Below are positions 1-8,537 of a stretch of 64,000 nt of DNA, piece by piece. Location: positions 37,673 through 101,672 of the forward strand of contig NZ_DAISXK010000005.1 of the NCBI RefSeq assembly GCF_036825875.1, read 5' to 3'. A program made the translations under genes and the position numbers. Origin of the DNA: Paucihalobacter sp036825875. GTDB lineage: Bacteria; Bacteroidota; Bacteroidia; Flavobacteriales; Flavobacteriaceae. Under the pieces are notes generated by a model. That model was not told the origin of the DNA and made no database searches. It saw only the letters and a program-made list of their open reading frames with translations. The first letter of the stretch is position 1. Each line of letters begins with the position of its first letter.

Positions 1-663
1 TGCTTTGGTTTTAGTGCGATTGATAATGGTGATATGGGAATTTTTGGTGTGTTTCACCAGGTTTTCACAGGTGTTTCTGCCAATTTTACCAGTGCCAAAA
101 AGCAAGATATTTTTCTCGGAAACAGCTTTTATGTTATTCATGATATATTGAACAGAAGCAAAAGATACTGACGTTGCGCCTGATGATAATTCAGTTTCAG
201 TTTTAATACGTTTGCTAGCTTGGATTACGCAATTAACCAATCTTTCAAGATAAGAATTAAGTAATCCAAACGATTTTGAAAGTCTTGCTCCAGATTTAAG
301 CTGACTGATAATTTCGAAGTCGCCTAAAATTTGGCTATCCAATCCAGAACCTACTTTAAACAAATGAGAAATAGCTTCTTTATTTTTATAAATATAGGCC
401 ACTTCTTGAAAAGATTCTACTGTACCGTTGGTATTATTACAAAGCAAATGAATTAACTGGTAAGGATGCTCAGCAAAGCCGTAAAGTTCAGTCCGATTGC
501 ATGTTGAAACGACTATAAGGCTTTCAATACCAGTTTTTTTGGCGTCAAGTAATAGTTGCTTCTTTGCAACCTCGTTTAGACTGAATAGTCCACGAACTTC
601 TGCATCGGCCTTTTTGTAGCTTAGGCCTATGGCATAAAAAAATTTACTCTTATAATGTTGCAT
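1..663 (-). CDS. hemA: Glutamyl-tRNA reductase, N-terminal part (cut by window edge)
   Basis: This enzyme makes glutamate-1-semialdehyde from glutamyl-tRNA, the first committed step of C5 haem synthesis in the cytosol. The 221 visible codons run from ATG at 663 to the window edge. They include the catalytic-cysteine motif VVSTCNRTELYG (near residue 50), the family pattern DSQILGDFEI, and the start of the NADPH-binding fold (LLFGTGKIGRNTCENL). The C-terminal dimerisation domain lies outside the window. The gene diverges from an AraC-type regulator across about 210 bp that hold two AraC-like direct repeats. Identification is secure from the motifs. Confidence 0.95.
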   Translation of the reverse strand, partial: MQHYKSKFFYAIGLSYKKADAEVRGLFSLNEVAKKQLLLDAKKTGIESLIVVSTCNRTELYGFAEHPYQLIHLLCNNTNGTVESFQEVAYIYKNKEAISHLFKVGSGLDSQILGDFEIISQLKSGARLSKSFGLLNSYLERLVNCVIQASKRIKTETELSSGATSVSFASVQYIMNNIKAVSEKNILLFGTGKIGRNTCENLVKHTKNSHITIINRTKTKA

Positions 664-696
664 TCGCTCTGTTACCTGACTTGGGAATTAACTGAG

Positions 697-704
697 CAAA
701 AGTA
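697..704 (-). promoter_or_regulatory. -7 box of hemA promoter
   Basis: The minus strand reads TACTTTTG, a full match to the Bacteroidota -7 consensus TAnnTTTG, about 34 bases upstream of the hemA ATG. No good TTTG is seen at the -33 position, where the direct repeats at 726-759 begin. This fits a promoter that needs an activator, but that is inference. Confidence 0.55.
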
Positions 705-725
705 ATAGCGATATAAATTATAAAA

Positions 726-759
726 TAACGCTAAAAGAACTTTTTGTAACGCTAAAAGA
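726..759. promoter_or_regulatory. Twin direct repeat, candidate AraC-family operator
   Basis: The 13-mer TAACGCTAAAAGA occurs twice without mismatch, at 726-738 and 747-759, exactly 21 bp apart. AraC-family proteins typically bind direct half-sites spaced by two helical turns. The site lies between hemA and the AraC-type gene and abuts the -33 region of the hemA promoter, where an activator would sit. Binding by the neighbouring regulator is inferred. Confidence 0.55.
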
Positions 760-798
760 TTTTTAGGTAATATTCACATTTAAAACTGATAAATATCA

Positions 799-806
799 TA
801 TTTTTG
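799..806 (+). promoter_or_regulatory. -7 box upstream of the AraC-type gene
   Basis: TATTTTTG matches TAnnTTTG on the plus strand, about 70 bases before the proposed TTG start at 876. The -33 element is not convincing. Confidence 0.45.
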
Positions 807-875
807 CAGTGAATAAGGCTCATACAGCAAGAGTTGTTTAGAACGAATCTAAATAAAAGAATTAAATAAAAGAAA

Positions 876-1760
876 TTGCTAATATCAAAAAATATCGCTA
901 AAAGTTCATTTGAAGAAGTAACGATTGACCAAGGTTTTTTGGTACTTTATTTTAAAAATGATCTTCACGAAGCTACTGAAATTAAACGGATGATAAGCCA
1001 AGATTTTATTCAGTTCCATTTTGCAGTTAAGGGTCATTGTTCCTTTCTTTTTAATGAAGGTAATTATGTGTTTGATTTAAAGGAAGAAAACGCTTTATTG
1101 CTATATAATCCCGAACGTGATTTGCCTATACATTTGAATGCAAGCGCTAATAGTTGGATCATTTCAATTTTGATTTCAATTAAAAAATTTCACGGATTGT
1201 TCTCCAATGAAGCAGATTACATTACTTTTTTAAGTGAAGAGAATAAGAATAAAAAATATTACAAAGATCGCAGTATTTCCCCGTCGATGTTTATTGTGCT
1301 TAATCAAATGATGAATTACAATTTGAATAGCTCAGTTAGATCGCTTTATTTTAGAGCAAAGGCATATGAGTTGTTGAGTCTGTATTTTAACCGTAGTGAA
1401 GATGCCGATATTGAACAATGTCCGTTCTTAGTTGATGAATCTAATGTCACCAAAATCAGACAAGCCAAAGAAATTATAATTGCGCGTATGGCCGAGCCAC
1501 CAACCCTGCAAGAAATTGCAGATGAAATAGGTTTGAGCTTAAAAAAATTAAAAGAAGGATTTAAGCAAATTTATGGCGATTCGGTATTTAGCTTTTTACT
1601 GGATTACAAGTTAGAAGTGGCACGAAAATTACTAGACTCTGGCCATTTTAATGTAAATGAAGTAGGTTTAAAAGTTGGGTATAGCACGGCAAGTCATTTT
1701 ATTTCCGCTTTTAAAAAGAAATACGGGGTAACGCCTAAAAAATACATTCAATCAAATTAG
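876..1760 (+). CDS. AraC-family transcriptional regulator
   Basis: Cytosolic DNA-binding regulator of 294 residues. The C-terminal third is an AraC/XylS double helix-turn-helix: helix one around TLQEIADEIGLSLKKLKEGF, and helix two around NVNEVGLKVGYSTASHFISA, ending FKKKYGVTPKKY. The N-terminal half has no recognised ligand domain. An in-frame stop at 867-869 limits the start. TTG at 876 is the only plausible codon, because the next in-frame ATG would remove over 35 residues. It diverges from hemA and lies 4 bp before a small exported-protein gene and then hemH, so control of haem synthesis is a reasonable guess. Direct repeats at 726-759 may be its target. Confidence 0.85.
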   Translation: MLISKNIAKSSFEEVTIDQGFLVLYFKNDLHEATEIKRMISQDFIQFHFAVKGHCSFLFNEGNYVFDLKEENALLLYNPERDLPIHLNASANSWIISILISIKKFHGLFSNEADYITFLSEENKNKKYYKDRSISPSMFIVLNQMMNYNLNSSVRSLYFRAKAYELLSLYFNRSEDADIEQCPFLVDESNVTKIRQAKEIIIARMAEPPTLQEIADEIGLSLKKLKEGFKQIYGDSVFSFLLDYKLEVARKLLDSGHFNVNEVGLKVGYSTASHFISAFKKKYGVTPKKYIQSN

Positions 1761-1764
1761 AAAA

Positions 1765-2358
1765 ATGAAAGCACTACATATTACTTTATTTGCACTCTTG
1801 ATTTCATTGGGAATCATAGCGCAAACCGACAAAGAATCTATCCAAAAATCGGCAGACACCTACATGGTGTATGTACAAAATAATGATATTGATAAAATTT
1901 TAGATGCCATGCTGCCAAAGCTTTTCGAAACCGTTAGCAGAAGTCAAATAAAGTCAAGTATGGAACAAATGCTCAATAATCCAAATATTAAGGTTGAGTA
2001 TATATCGGCCAAAATCAACAGCATTTCCAACACGGTTAAACACGATGATACCAAATACGCACTTGTAAATTACGATAGTAGCTTTAAAATGGTCTTTTTA
2101 ACGGAGGCTGAAAAGCCATTAGAAGAACGGAAGGAAATGCTAGATTATTTTAAAACAGCCATGGAAGCTCAGTTTGGCAAAGATAGTACAACGATAAATT
2201 ACGACGAAGCTTCAGTTTCGGTGAAGTCCGTTACCAATATGTTTGCCGTGAGCAGCCCAGAATTTACTGGCTGGAAGTTTTTAAATGATGACAACAATAT
2301 GGGAACATTGGCTAAAACAATTATTCCAGAAGATGTGATTTCAGCATTAAAAAATTAA
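1765..2358 (+). CDS. Exported protein of unknown function
   Basis: A 197-residue protein with a signal peptide (about residues 1-19, ending LGIIAQ). The rest is a soluble domain with a helix-rich start (KESIQKSADTYMVYVQNNDIDKILDAMLP) that resembles small NTF2-like or DUF periplasmic domains, but I do not recognise the family. It starts 4 bp after the AraC gene and ends 24 bp before hemH, so the three are probably co-transcribed. No cysteine pairs or haem-binding CxxCH motif are present. Function unknown; export is the only confident statement. Confidence 0.7.
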   Translation: MKALHITLFALLISLGIIAQTDKESIQKSADTYMVYVQNNDIDKILDAMLPKLFETVSRSQIKSSMEQMLNNPNIKVEYISAKINSISNTVKHDDTKYALVNYDSSFKMVFLTEAEKPLEERKEMLDYFKTAMEAQFGKDSTTINYDEASVSVKSVTNMFAVSSPEFTGWKFLNDDNNMGTLAKTIIPEDVISALKN

Positions 2359-2382
2359 AGAGAAAAATTGCAATTAAGAAAA

Positions 2383-3429
2383 ATGAAAAAAGGAATTTTA
2401 TTAGTAAATCTGGGCTCACCCGATAGTCCAAATCCCAAAGATGTAAAGAAATATTTGGGTGAATTTTTAATGGATGAACGCGTGATAGACGTGCCACTAT
2501 GGGCAAGAACCCTCTTGGTTAAAGGTATTATTTTAAACACCAGACCAAAAGCTTCGGCAAAAGCCTATAAAAAAATTTGGTGGGAAGAAGGTTCGCCATT
2601 AATCGTATTGTCCGAAAAACTTCAACATAAAATACAAAAACAGGTTGAATTACCCGTGGCCTTGGCTATGCGTTATGGCAGTATGACTATCAAAAGCGGA
2701 CTTCAAGAATTGGTGGAAAAAGGTGTGGAGGAAGTGTTATTAATTCCTTTGTATCCACAGTTTGCGATGGCAACTACAGAAACCATCGTTGTTTTAGCAG
2801 ATGAGATTCAAAAAGAACATTTCCCAAATTTAAAGATTACCGATCTAAAGGCCTTTTATAACCATCCAGAATACATCAAAGTCTTATCTGAATCAATCAA
2901 AAAACAACTAGAAGGTAAAGATTACGAACATCTGTTGTTCTCCTATCACGGTGTACCTGAGCGCCATATTAGAAAAAGTGACATTACTAAATCGCACTGT
3001 AATCCGAGCTTATCAGGCGGTGGTATTTGTTGTAAAACGCCTTCTAAAGCGCATGAATTTTGCTACAAACACCAATGCCTTGAAGTCACCAGACTGGTTG
3101 CAGAATATCTAAATTTTGAAGATGGAACTTATTCAACCTCTTTCCAATCTAGATTAGGTTTCGATCCATGGTTACAACCTTATACCGATAGAACGATTGA
3201 AAAATTAGGCAAAAATGGCGTGAAAAATATGGCCATTGTAACACCTGCGTTTGTGAGTGATTGTTTAGAAACATTGGAAGAAATTGCCATGGAAGGCGAA
3301 GAAATATTTCATGAAGTTGGTGGTAAAAATTTCACTACGGTTGCCTGTTTAAATGATGACAAAAACTGGGTGGCACTACTCTCAAAATGGATACATAACT
3401 GGGTTGAAGCCGATTTAGTGACTGCTTAA
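2383..3429 (+). CDS. hemH: Ferrochelatase
   Basis: Inserts Fe2+ into protoporphyrin IX, the last step of the protoporphyrin-dependent haem route. The 348-residue protein starts MKKGILLVNLGSPDSP, typical of flavobacterial HemH. The catalytic segment SYHGVPERHIRKSD is near residue 187. A cysteine-rich stretch follows (CNPS..ICCKT..FCYKHQC), then SRLGFDPWLQPYT and PAFVSDCLETLEEIAMEG. A TTG 15 bases upstream keeps the frame open, but the ATG at 2383 aligns with the family start. The stop overlaps the next gene's start by one base. Operon with the AraC gene and MATE exporter; hemJ lies 4.5 kb on. Confidence 0.96.
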   Translation: MKKGILLVNLGSPDSPNPKDVKKYLGEFLMDERVIDVPLWARTLLVKGIILNTRPKASAKAYKKIWWEEGSPLIVLSEKLQHKIQKQVELPVALAMRYGSMTIKSGLQELVEKGVEEVLLIPLYPQFAMATTETIVVLADEIQKEHFPNLKITDLKAFYNHPEYIKVLSESIKKQLEGKDYEHLLFSYHGVPERHIRKSDITKSHCNPSLSGGGICCKTPSKAHEFCYKHQCLEVTRLVAEYLNFEDGTYSTSFQSRLGFDPWLQPYTDRTIEKLGKNGVKNMAIVTPAFVSDCLETLEEIAMEGEEIFHEVGGKNFTTVACLNDDKNWVALLSKWIHNWVEADLVTA

Positions 3430-4778
3430 TGGCAAAAGTTTCAGCAGATGATTTAGGTACCCAATCCATAGGATCATTGCTTATAAAACAAGCGGTGCCA
3501 GCATCCATTGGTATTTTGGTAATGTCATTGAACATTATTGTCGATACCATATTTGTTGGTAATTGGATAGGCTCTATTGCCATTGCGGCCATCAATGTGG
3601 TATTGCCAGTATCGTTTTTTATTGCGGCTTTAGGGATGGCCATTGGTATTGGTGGGTCTTCAATAATTTCGCGTGCACTTGGCGCTGGTGATAAAGAAAA
3701 AGCACTTAAATCATTTGGTAATCAGTTGAGCTTAACGCTACTACTCACTACCATATTAGTGGTAATAGGTTTGGCATTTGTCGAACAAATTATTCCAAGG
3801 TTTGGAGGTAAAGGCGGTATCTATGAACCTGCTAAAACTTATTATACCATCGTGCTTTATGGCGTGCCGTTTTTAGCGTTGTGTATGATGGGCAACAATG
3901 TGATCAGGGCCGAAGGCAAACCAAAATTTGCAATGATTGCCATGATTATTCCGTCGGTTGGAAACTTAATCTTGGATTATATTTTAATCTATGTTTTTGA
4001 CTTTGGAATGGCTGGTGCAGCCTGGGCTACAACTATTTCGTACCTACTTTGTTTTGGTTATATATTATGGTTTTTCCTATCTAAAAATTCTGAACTTCAT
4101 ATTAACCTGAGTCATTTCAACCTCAGTAAAAAAATTACTTCAGAAATAGCCTCATTAGGTAGTGTAACACTGGCACGGCAAGCGGTGGTAAGTGTGATTT
4201 ATTTATTTATGAATAACATTTTGTTCAATCTTGGAGGCGAATCAAGTGTGGCTGTCTTTGGAATTATTGCGCGAATAATGATGTTTGCCTTGTTTCCTGT
4301 TTTGGGCATTACCCAAGGATTTCTTCCTATTGCGGGTTATAATTACGGAGCCAGAAATTTTAGTCGTGTTAAAGAAACTATCAACACATCTATCATATAT
4401 GCGTCTGGCCTAGCAGTGGTTATTTTTATATTTCTAATGGTTTTTACCGAGTCTATCGTAAGTGTATTTACCAAAGATCAAATAGTGATTAACCAAACAG
4501 TTTATGCTATGAAATGGGTGTTTTTAGCAGTGCCAATTGTATCCATTCAACTGATAGGCTCAGCTTATTTTCAGGCGATTGGTAAGGCTGTTCCAGCGTT
4601 GCTACTTACTTTATCCCGCCAAGGATTTTTCTTTTTGCCATTGGTTTTGATTTTACCTTTTTTTTATGGGGAATTCGGCGTTTGGATTTCATTTGCACTA
4701 GCCGATTTTCTTTCAACCATTCTAACAGCCTATTTTATTAATAGAGAAGTACGACTTAAATTAAATGTCGATTCATAA
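3429..4778 (+). CDS. MATE-family multidrug/cation efflux transporter
   Basis: Inner-membrane antiporter of 449 residues with twelve predicted hydrophobic segments in two six-helix halves. MATE hallmarks include a first helix followed by VDTIFVGNWIGSIAIAA and the internal repeat AVFGIIARIMMFALFPVLGITQG. The ATG overlaps the hemH stop (TAATG), so the two are translationally coupled. Coupling to ferrochelatase suggests export of a porphyrin-related or metal-related compound, but that is inference; the substrate cannot be read from sequence. Confidence 0.92.
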   Translation: MAKVSADDLGTQSIGSLLIKQAVPASIGILVMSLNIIVDTIFVGNWIGSIAIAAINVVLPVSFFIAALGMAIGIGGSSIISRALGAGDKEKALKSFGNQLSLTLLLTTILVVIGLAFVEQIIPRFGGKGGIYEPAKTYYTIVLYGVPFLALCMMGNNVIRAEGKPKFAMIAMIIPSVGNLILDYILIYVFDFGMAGAAWATTISYLLCFGYILWFFLSKNSELHINLSHFNLSKKITSEIASLGSVTLARQAVVSVIYLFMNNILFNLGGESSVAVFGIIARIMMFALFPVLGITQGFLPIAGYNYGARNFSRVKETINTSIIYASGLAVVIFIFLMVFTESIVSVFTKDQIVINQTVYAMKWVFLAVPIVSIQLIGSAYFQAIGKAVPALLLTLSRQGFFFLPLVLILPFFYGEFGVWISFALADFLSTILTAYFINREVRLKLNVDS

Positions 4779-4831
4779 ATAATTGCTGTAAATGCTTATT
4801 TTTATGGCAAGACTAACTAAAACTAAAAACA

Positions 4832-7800
4832 ATGAGATTTTTCAAACTTTCAGTGGCAATCTTGCTTTGCTGTTTTTTTGCACCAAACACATATACACAA
4901 GATATTAATGCAGAACTTTTTGAAGCTTTAGAATATAGATTTATCGGTCCGCATCGTGGCGGAAGAAGTGCCGCTGTTACTGGGGTACCAAATAAACCCA
5001 ATTTATTTTATTTCGGAGCGACCGGTGGAGGTATTTTTAAAACCACCAACGGTGGCCGAACCTGGGAAAGTATTTCCGATGGTTATTTTGGAGGAAGTAT
5101 CGGTGCAATTGCTGTAGCCAAAAGTGACCCCAACGTAATTTATGTTGGCGGTGGCGAAAAAACAGTTAGAGGAAATGTATCATCTGGTTACGGCATGTGG
5201 AAAAGTGTTGATGCAGGTAAAACGTGGCAATCCTCTGGCCTTGAAAAAACAAGGCATATTCCCCGCATAGCCATTCACCCTCAGAATCCTGATATTGTTT
5301 TCGCTGGTGTATTAGGAGACATTTACAAACCAACTGAAGATCGCGGGCTATACAAAAGCACCGATGGAGGAAAATCATGGAGTAAAATATTGTTTTCGCA
5401 CCCGCAGGCGGGTGTAGTTGATTTGATTTTAGACCCAACCAATCCCAGAATTATTTATGCATCAACATGGCATTTGCAACGTACGCCTTACAGTTTAATT
5501 TCAGGGGGCGATGGTTCGGCCTTATGGAAAAGTACTGATAACGGTGTAACTTGGAATGAGATTTCTAAAAACAAAGGTTTCCCAACAGATACATTGGGCA
5601 TTATTGGGATTACGGTTTCACCAGTTAATAATGAGCGTCTTTTTGCAATGGTTGAAAACAAAGAGAAAGGCGGTCTCTACCAAAGTAACGATGGTGGCGA
5701 TAGTTGGACTTTGGTAAATAGCGATAGAAGTTTAAGACAGCGTGCATGGTATTACACTAGGGTTTATGCAGACACTAAAGATGTGGATGTGGTATATGTG
5801 CTTAATGTATCCTATCACAAAAGTACCGATGGCGGAAAATCTTTTGACCGTTACAATGCCCCACACGGTGATCACCACGATTTATGGATAGCGCCTGGAG
5901 ATCCAAACAGAATGATAATTGCCGACGATGGCGGTGCGCAGGTAACCTATGATGGCGGAGAAACTTGGAGCACCTACTACAATCAGCCAACAGCACAGTT
6001 TTATCGTGTAACTACCGATAATCATTTTCCTTATAGAATTTACGTGGCGCAACAAGATAATTCGACATTAAGAATTCCGCATAGAACGGACGGTTACGCC
6101 ATTGGGGAAGATGATTGGGAAGAAACAGCAGGAGGTGAATCGGCACATATTGCGGTGAGTCCGTTAGATAACGAGGTGGTTTTTGGCGGAAGCTACGGCG
6201 GATTCTTAACCCGAGTTAACCACAAAACAGGAACCGTTAGAGCTGTTAACGTTTGGCCAGACAACCCAATGGGGCATGGTGCAGAAGGTATGAAATACAG
6301 ATTTCAGTGGAATTTTCCCATCAAGTTTTCTAGGCACAACCCTAATAAATTATATACCTTTTCGCAACACGTACATGTTTCTGAAAACGAAGGCCAGTCT
6401 TGGGAAATAATCAGTCCCGACTTAACCACAAACGATCCCGAAAAGATGAAATCTTCTGGTGGCCCAATAACAAAAGACAATACCTCGGTAGAATATTATT
6501 GTACCATTTTTGCAGCTGAAGAATCACCTTTAAAAGAAGGCTTGCTTTGGGTTGGCAGCGATGATGGTTTGTTACATGTTACCAAGGATGGTGGAAAAAA
6601 CTGGGAAAACGTAACGCCTAAAGGAATGCCGCAGTGGATGATGTTTAATAGTATAGAACCTAGTATGTACGACGAAGGAACCTGCTATGTAGCTGGTACA
6701 CGGTATAAGTTAGGAGACTTTTCTCCTTATATCTATAAAACCACGAATTACGGAAAAACTTGGACAAAAATTACCAACGGTATTAATGCCGAGCATTTTA
6801 CCAGAGTGATGCGCGAAGATCAAAAACAACGTGGCTTGCTTTACGCAGGTACCGAAACTGGCATGTATATCTCTTATGATGATGGTAAAAACTGGAAGTT
6901 ATTTCAGCTTAATTTACCAATTGTTCCTGTTACAGATTTAACGATCAAAGACAATAATTTGGTTGTGGCGACCCAAGGTCGGGGATTGTATATTATTGAT
7001 GATTTATCAGTGATTCAGCAATTGTATAATGCGAAAAACTCAGATCATTTATTACTAGCACCTAAAGACACCTATCGCATGCGTGGTGGCAGTAGAACTG
7101 GTAGCTTAACTCAAGGCACCAACCATCCTAATGGTGTAATGACTTATTTTTATTTAAAGGATTTGAAAGACGAGGATGAGGTTGTTTTAAGCTATAAAGA
7201 AGCTAATGGAAAACTAATTAAAGCATTCAGCAGCAAAGGTAAAGACAACGAAAAATTAGAAATAAAAACGGGTTCCAACCTATTTGTTTGGAATATGCAA
7301 TATGACGGCGCCGAAAGGCTGCCAGGTATGATTTTATGGTGGGCCAGTTTAAACGGGCCCAAAGCCATTCCTGGAGATTATAAAGTTGAATTAAATGTAA
7401 ACGGAAAACTTATTGAGCAACCTTTCAAAATCTTGGCAGACCCAAGAGCTGAAAGCACACTCGACGATATGAAAGTGCAATTCAGTTTTATTGAAGACGT
7501 TAATAAAACCATGGACAACGCCCATCAATCCATCAAAAAAATCAGGAACATTAATGAGCAATTAGTGGCTTTTCAAAAGCAATACAAAGACAATGAAGAG
7601 GTGAAAGACTTGGTTGAAAAAGCCAAAGAATTACAAAAGCAGTTTACCGAAATAGAAGAAGCCTTGTATCAAACCAAAAACCGAAGTAATCAAGACCCGT
7701 TAAATTTTCCCATTAGACTCACCAATAAATTAGGACATTTAAATGCTTTAGTCAGTCTCGGAGATTTTGCACCAACAGATCAGGATGTAGCCGTTAAAAA

Positions 7801-7921
7801 TGAGCTTGCAGCTCAAATTAACGAAGAACTATTGAAATTTAATCAATTAATTTCTGAAGAAATCAAGACTTTCAACCAATTATTCAACAGTAAAAATCTT
7901 AATTATTTGTTTGTAGATTAA
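4832..7921 (+). CDS. Large exported Asp-box (BNR/VPS10-like) beta-propeller protein
   Basis: A 1029-residue protein with a signal peptide (about residues 1-22). Repeated Asp-box turns of the S-x-D-x-G-x-T-W type run through the first 700 residues (for example TTNGGRTWE, SVDAGKTWQ, STDGGKSWS, SYDDGKNWK). This is the sortilin/VPS10 'glycosyl hydrolase' propeller family common in Bacteroidota. A beta-sandwich and a coiled-coil-rich C-terminus (DNEEVKDLVEKAKELQKQF) follow. No T9SS sorting tail is visible. It sits 53 bp after the MATE gene and 1 bp before hemJ. Substrate unknown; sialidase-type catalytic residues are not evident, so enzymatic activity should not be assumed. Confidence 0.85.
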   Translation: MRFFKLSVAILLCCFFAPNTYTQDINAELFEALEYRFIGPHRGGRSAAVTGVPNKPNLFYFGATGGGIFKTTNGGRTWESISDGYFGGSIGAIAVAKSDPNVIYVGGGEKTVRGNVSSGYGMWKSVDAGKTWQSSGLEKTRHIPRIAIHPQNPDIVFAGVLGDIYKPTEDRGLYKSTDGGKSWSKILFSHPQAGVVDLILDPTNPRIIYASTWHLQRTPYSLISGGDGSALWKSTDNGVTWNEISKNKGFPTDTLGIIGITVSPVNNERLFAMVENKEKGGLYQSNDGGDSWTLVNSDRSLRQRAWYYTRVYADTKDVDVVYVLNVSYHKSTDGGKSFDRYNAPHGDHHDLWIAPGDPNRMIIADDGGAQVTYDGGETWSTYYNQPTAQFYRVTTDNHFPYRIYVAQQDNSTLRIPHRTDGYAIGEDDWEETAGGESAHIAVSPLDNEVVFGGSYGGFLTRVNHKTGTVRAVNVWPDNPMGHGAEGMKYRFQWNFPIKFSRHNPNKLYTFSQHVHVSENEGQSWEIISPDLTTNDPEKMKSSGGPITKDNTSVEYYCTIFAAEESPLKEGLLWVGSDDGLLHVTKDGGKNWENVTPKGMPQWMMFNSIEPSMYDEGTCYVAGTRYKLGDFSPYIYKTTNYGKTWTKITNGINAEHFTRVMREDQKQRGLLYAGTETGMYISYDDGKNWKLFQLNLPIVPVTDLTIKDNNLVVATQGRGLYIIDDLSVIQQLYNAKNSDHLLLAPKDTYRMRGGSRTGSLTQGTNHPNGVMTYFYLKDLKDEDEVVLSYKEANGKLIKAFSSKGKDNEKLEIKTGSNLFVWNMQYDGAERLPGMILWWASLNGPKAIPGDYKVELNVNGKLIEQPFKILADPRAESTLDDMKVQFSFIEDVNKTMDNAHQSIKKIRNINEQLVAFQKQYKDNEEVKDLVEKAKELQKQFTEIEEALYQTKNRSNQDPLNFPIRLTNKLGHLNALVSLGDFAPTDQDVAVKNELAAQINEELLKFNQLISEEIKTFNQLFNSKNLNYLFVD

Positions 7922-7922
7922 A

Positions 7923-8471
7923 ATGGCATATTACAACTATATCAAAGCATTGCACCTCATATTTATAGTAACCTGGTTTGCTGGACTTTTTTATATTCCA
8001 AGGCTCTTTGTTTACCAAATTGAAGCGTTCTATAAAGCTTCCCCCGAAAAAGAAATACTAGGCGAACAATTAAAACTGATGGCAAAACGCTTGTGGTATA
8101 TTATTACTTGGCCATCTGCGGTCTTGGCAACACTTTTTGCAGTTTGGTTACTAATCTTACGACCAGATTTGTTGCAGCAACCGTGGATGCACGTCAAGCT
8201 GGCATTTGTTTTGTTGCTTTTTATTTATCACTATCAAACTCATGTTTACTTTAACCAATTGCAAAAAGATGTAGTGAAAAAAACCTCTTCATTTATGCGC
8301 TTGTGGAACGAGGGCGCTACTTTTATTTTATTTGCTGTGATATTTTTGGCACTTTTAAAAAATGCCATCAACTGGATTTTTGGAGTAATTGGATTAGTAG
8401 TTTTAGCCCTACTAATTATGTTAGGATTTAAAGTTTATAAAAGTATTAGGGCTAAAAACCCAAAGGCTTGA
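7923..8471 (+). CDS. hemJ: HemJ-type protoporphyrinogen IX oxidase (CopD/UPF0093 family)
   Basis: Integral inner-membrane protein of 182 residues with four to five hydrophobic helices. The start YIKALHLIFIVTWFAGLFYI carries the conserved helix-1 histidine (His11). PWMHVKLAF near residue 90 carries the conserved His/Lys pair of HemJ. HemJ oxidises protoporphyrinogen IX to protoporphyrin IX, the substrate of the ferrochelatase encoded just upstream. The start is 1 bp after the preceding stop. The alternative label 'CopD-like membrane protein' is possible, but the haem context supports HemJ. A short last helix and basic tail are normal. Confidence 0.85.
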   Translation: MAYYNYIKALHLIFIVTWFAGLFYIPRLFVYQIEAFYKASPEKEILGEQLKLMAKRLWYIITWPSAVLATLFAVWLLILRPDLLQQPWMHVKLAFVLLLFIYHYQTHVYFNQLQKDVVKKTSSFMRLWNEGATFILFAVIFLALLKNAINWIFGVIGLVVLALLIMLGFKVYKSIRAKNPKA

Positions 8472-8537
8472 GGCTGGCATAATACTTGACACCTCTCAAA
8501 GTGTTTAGTAATAGTATTGTTTGTAACGGTAAAATGT

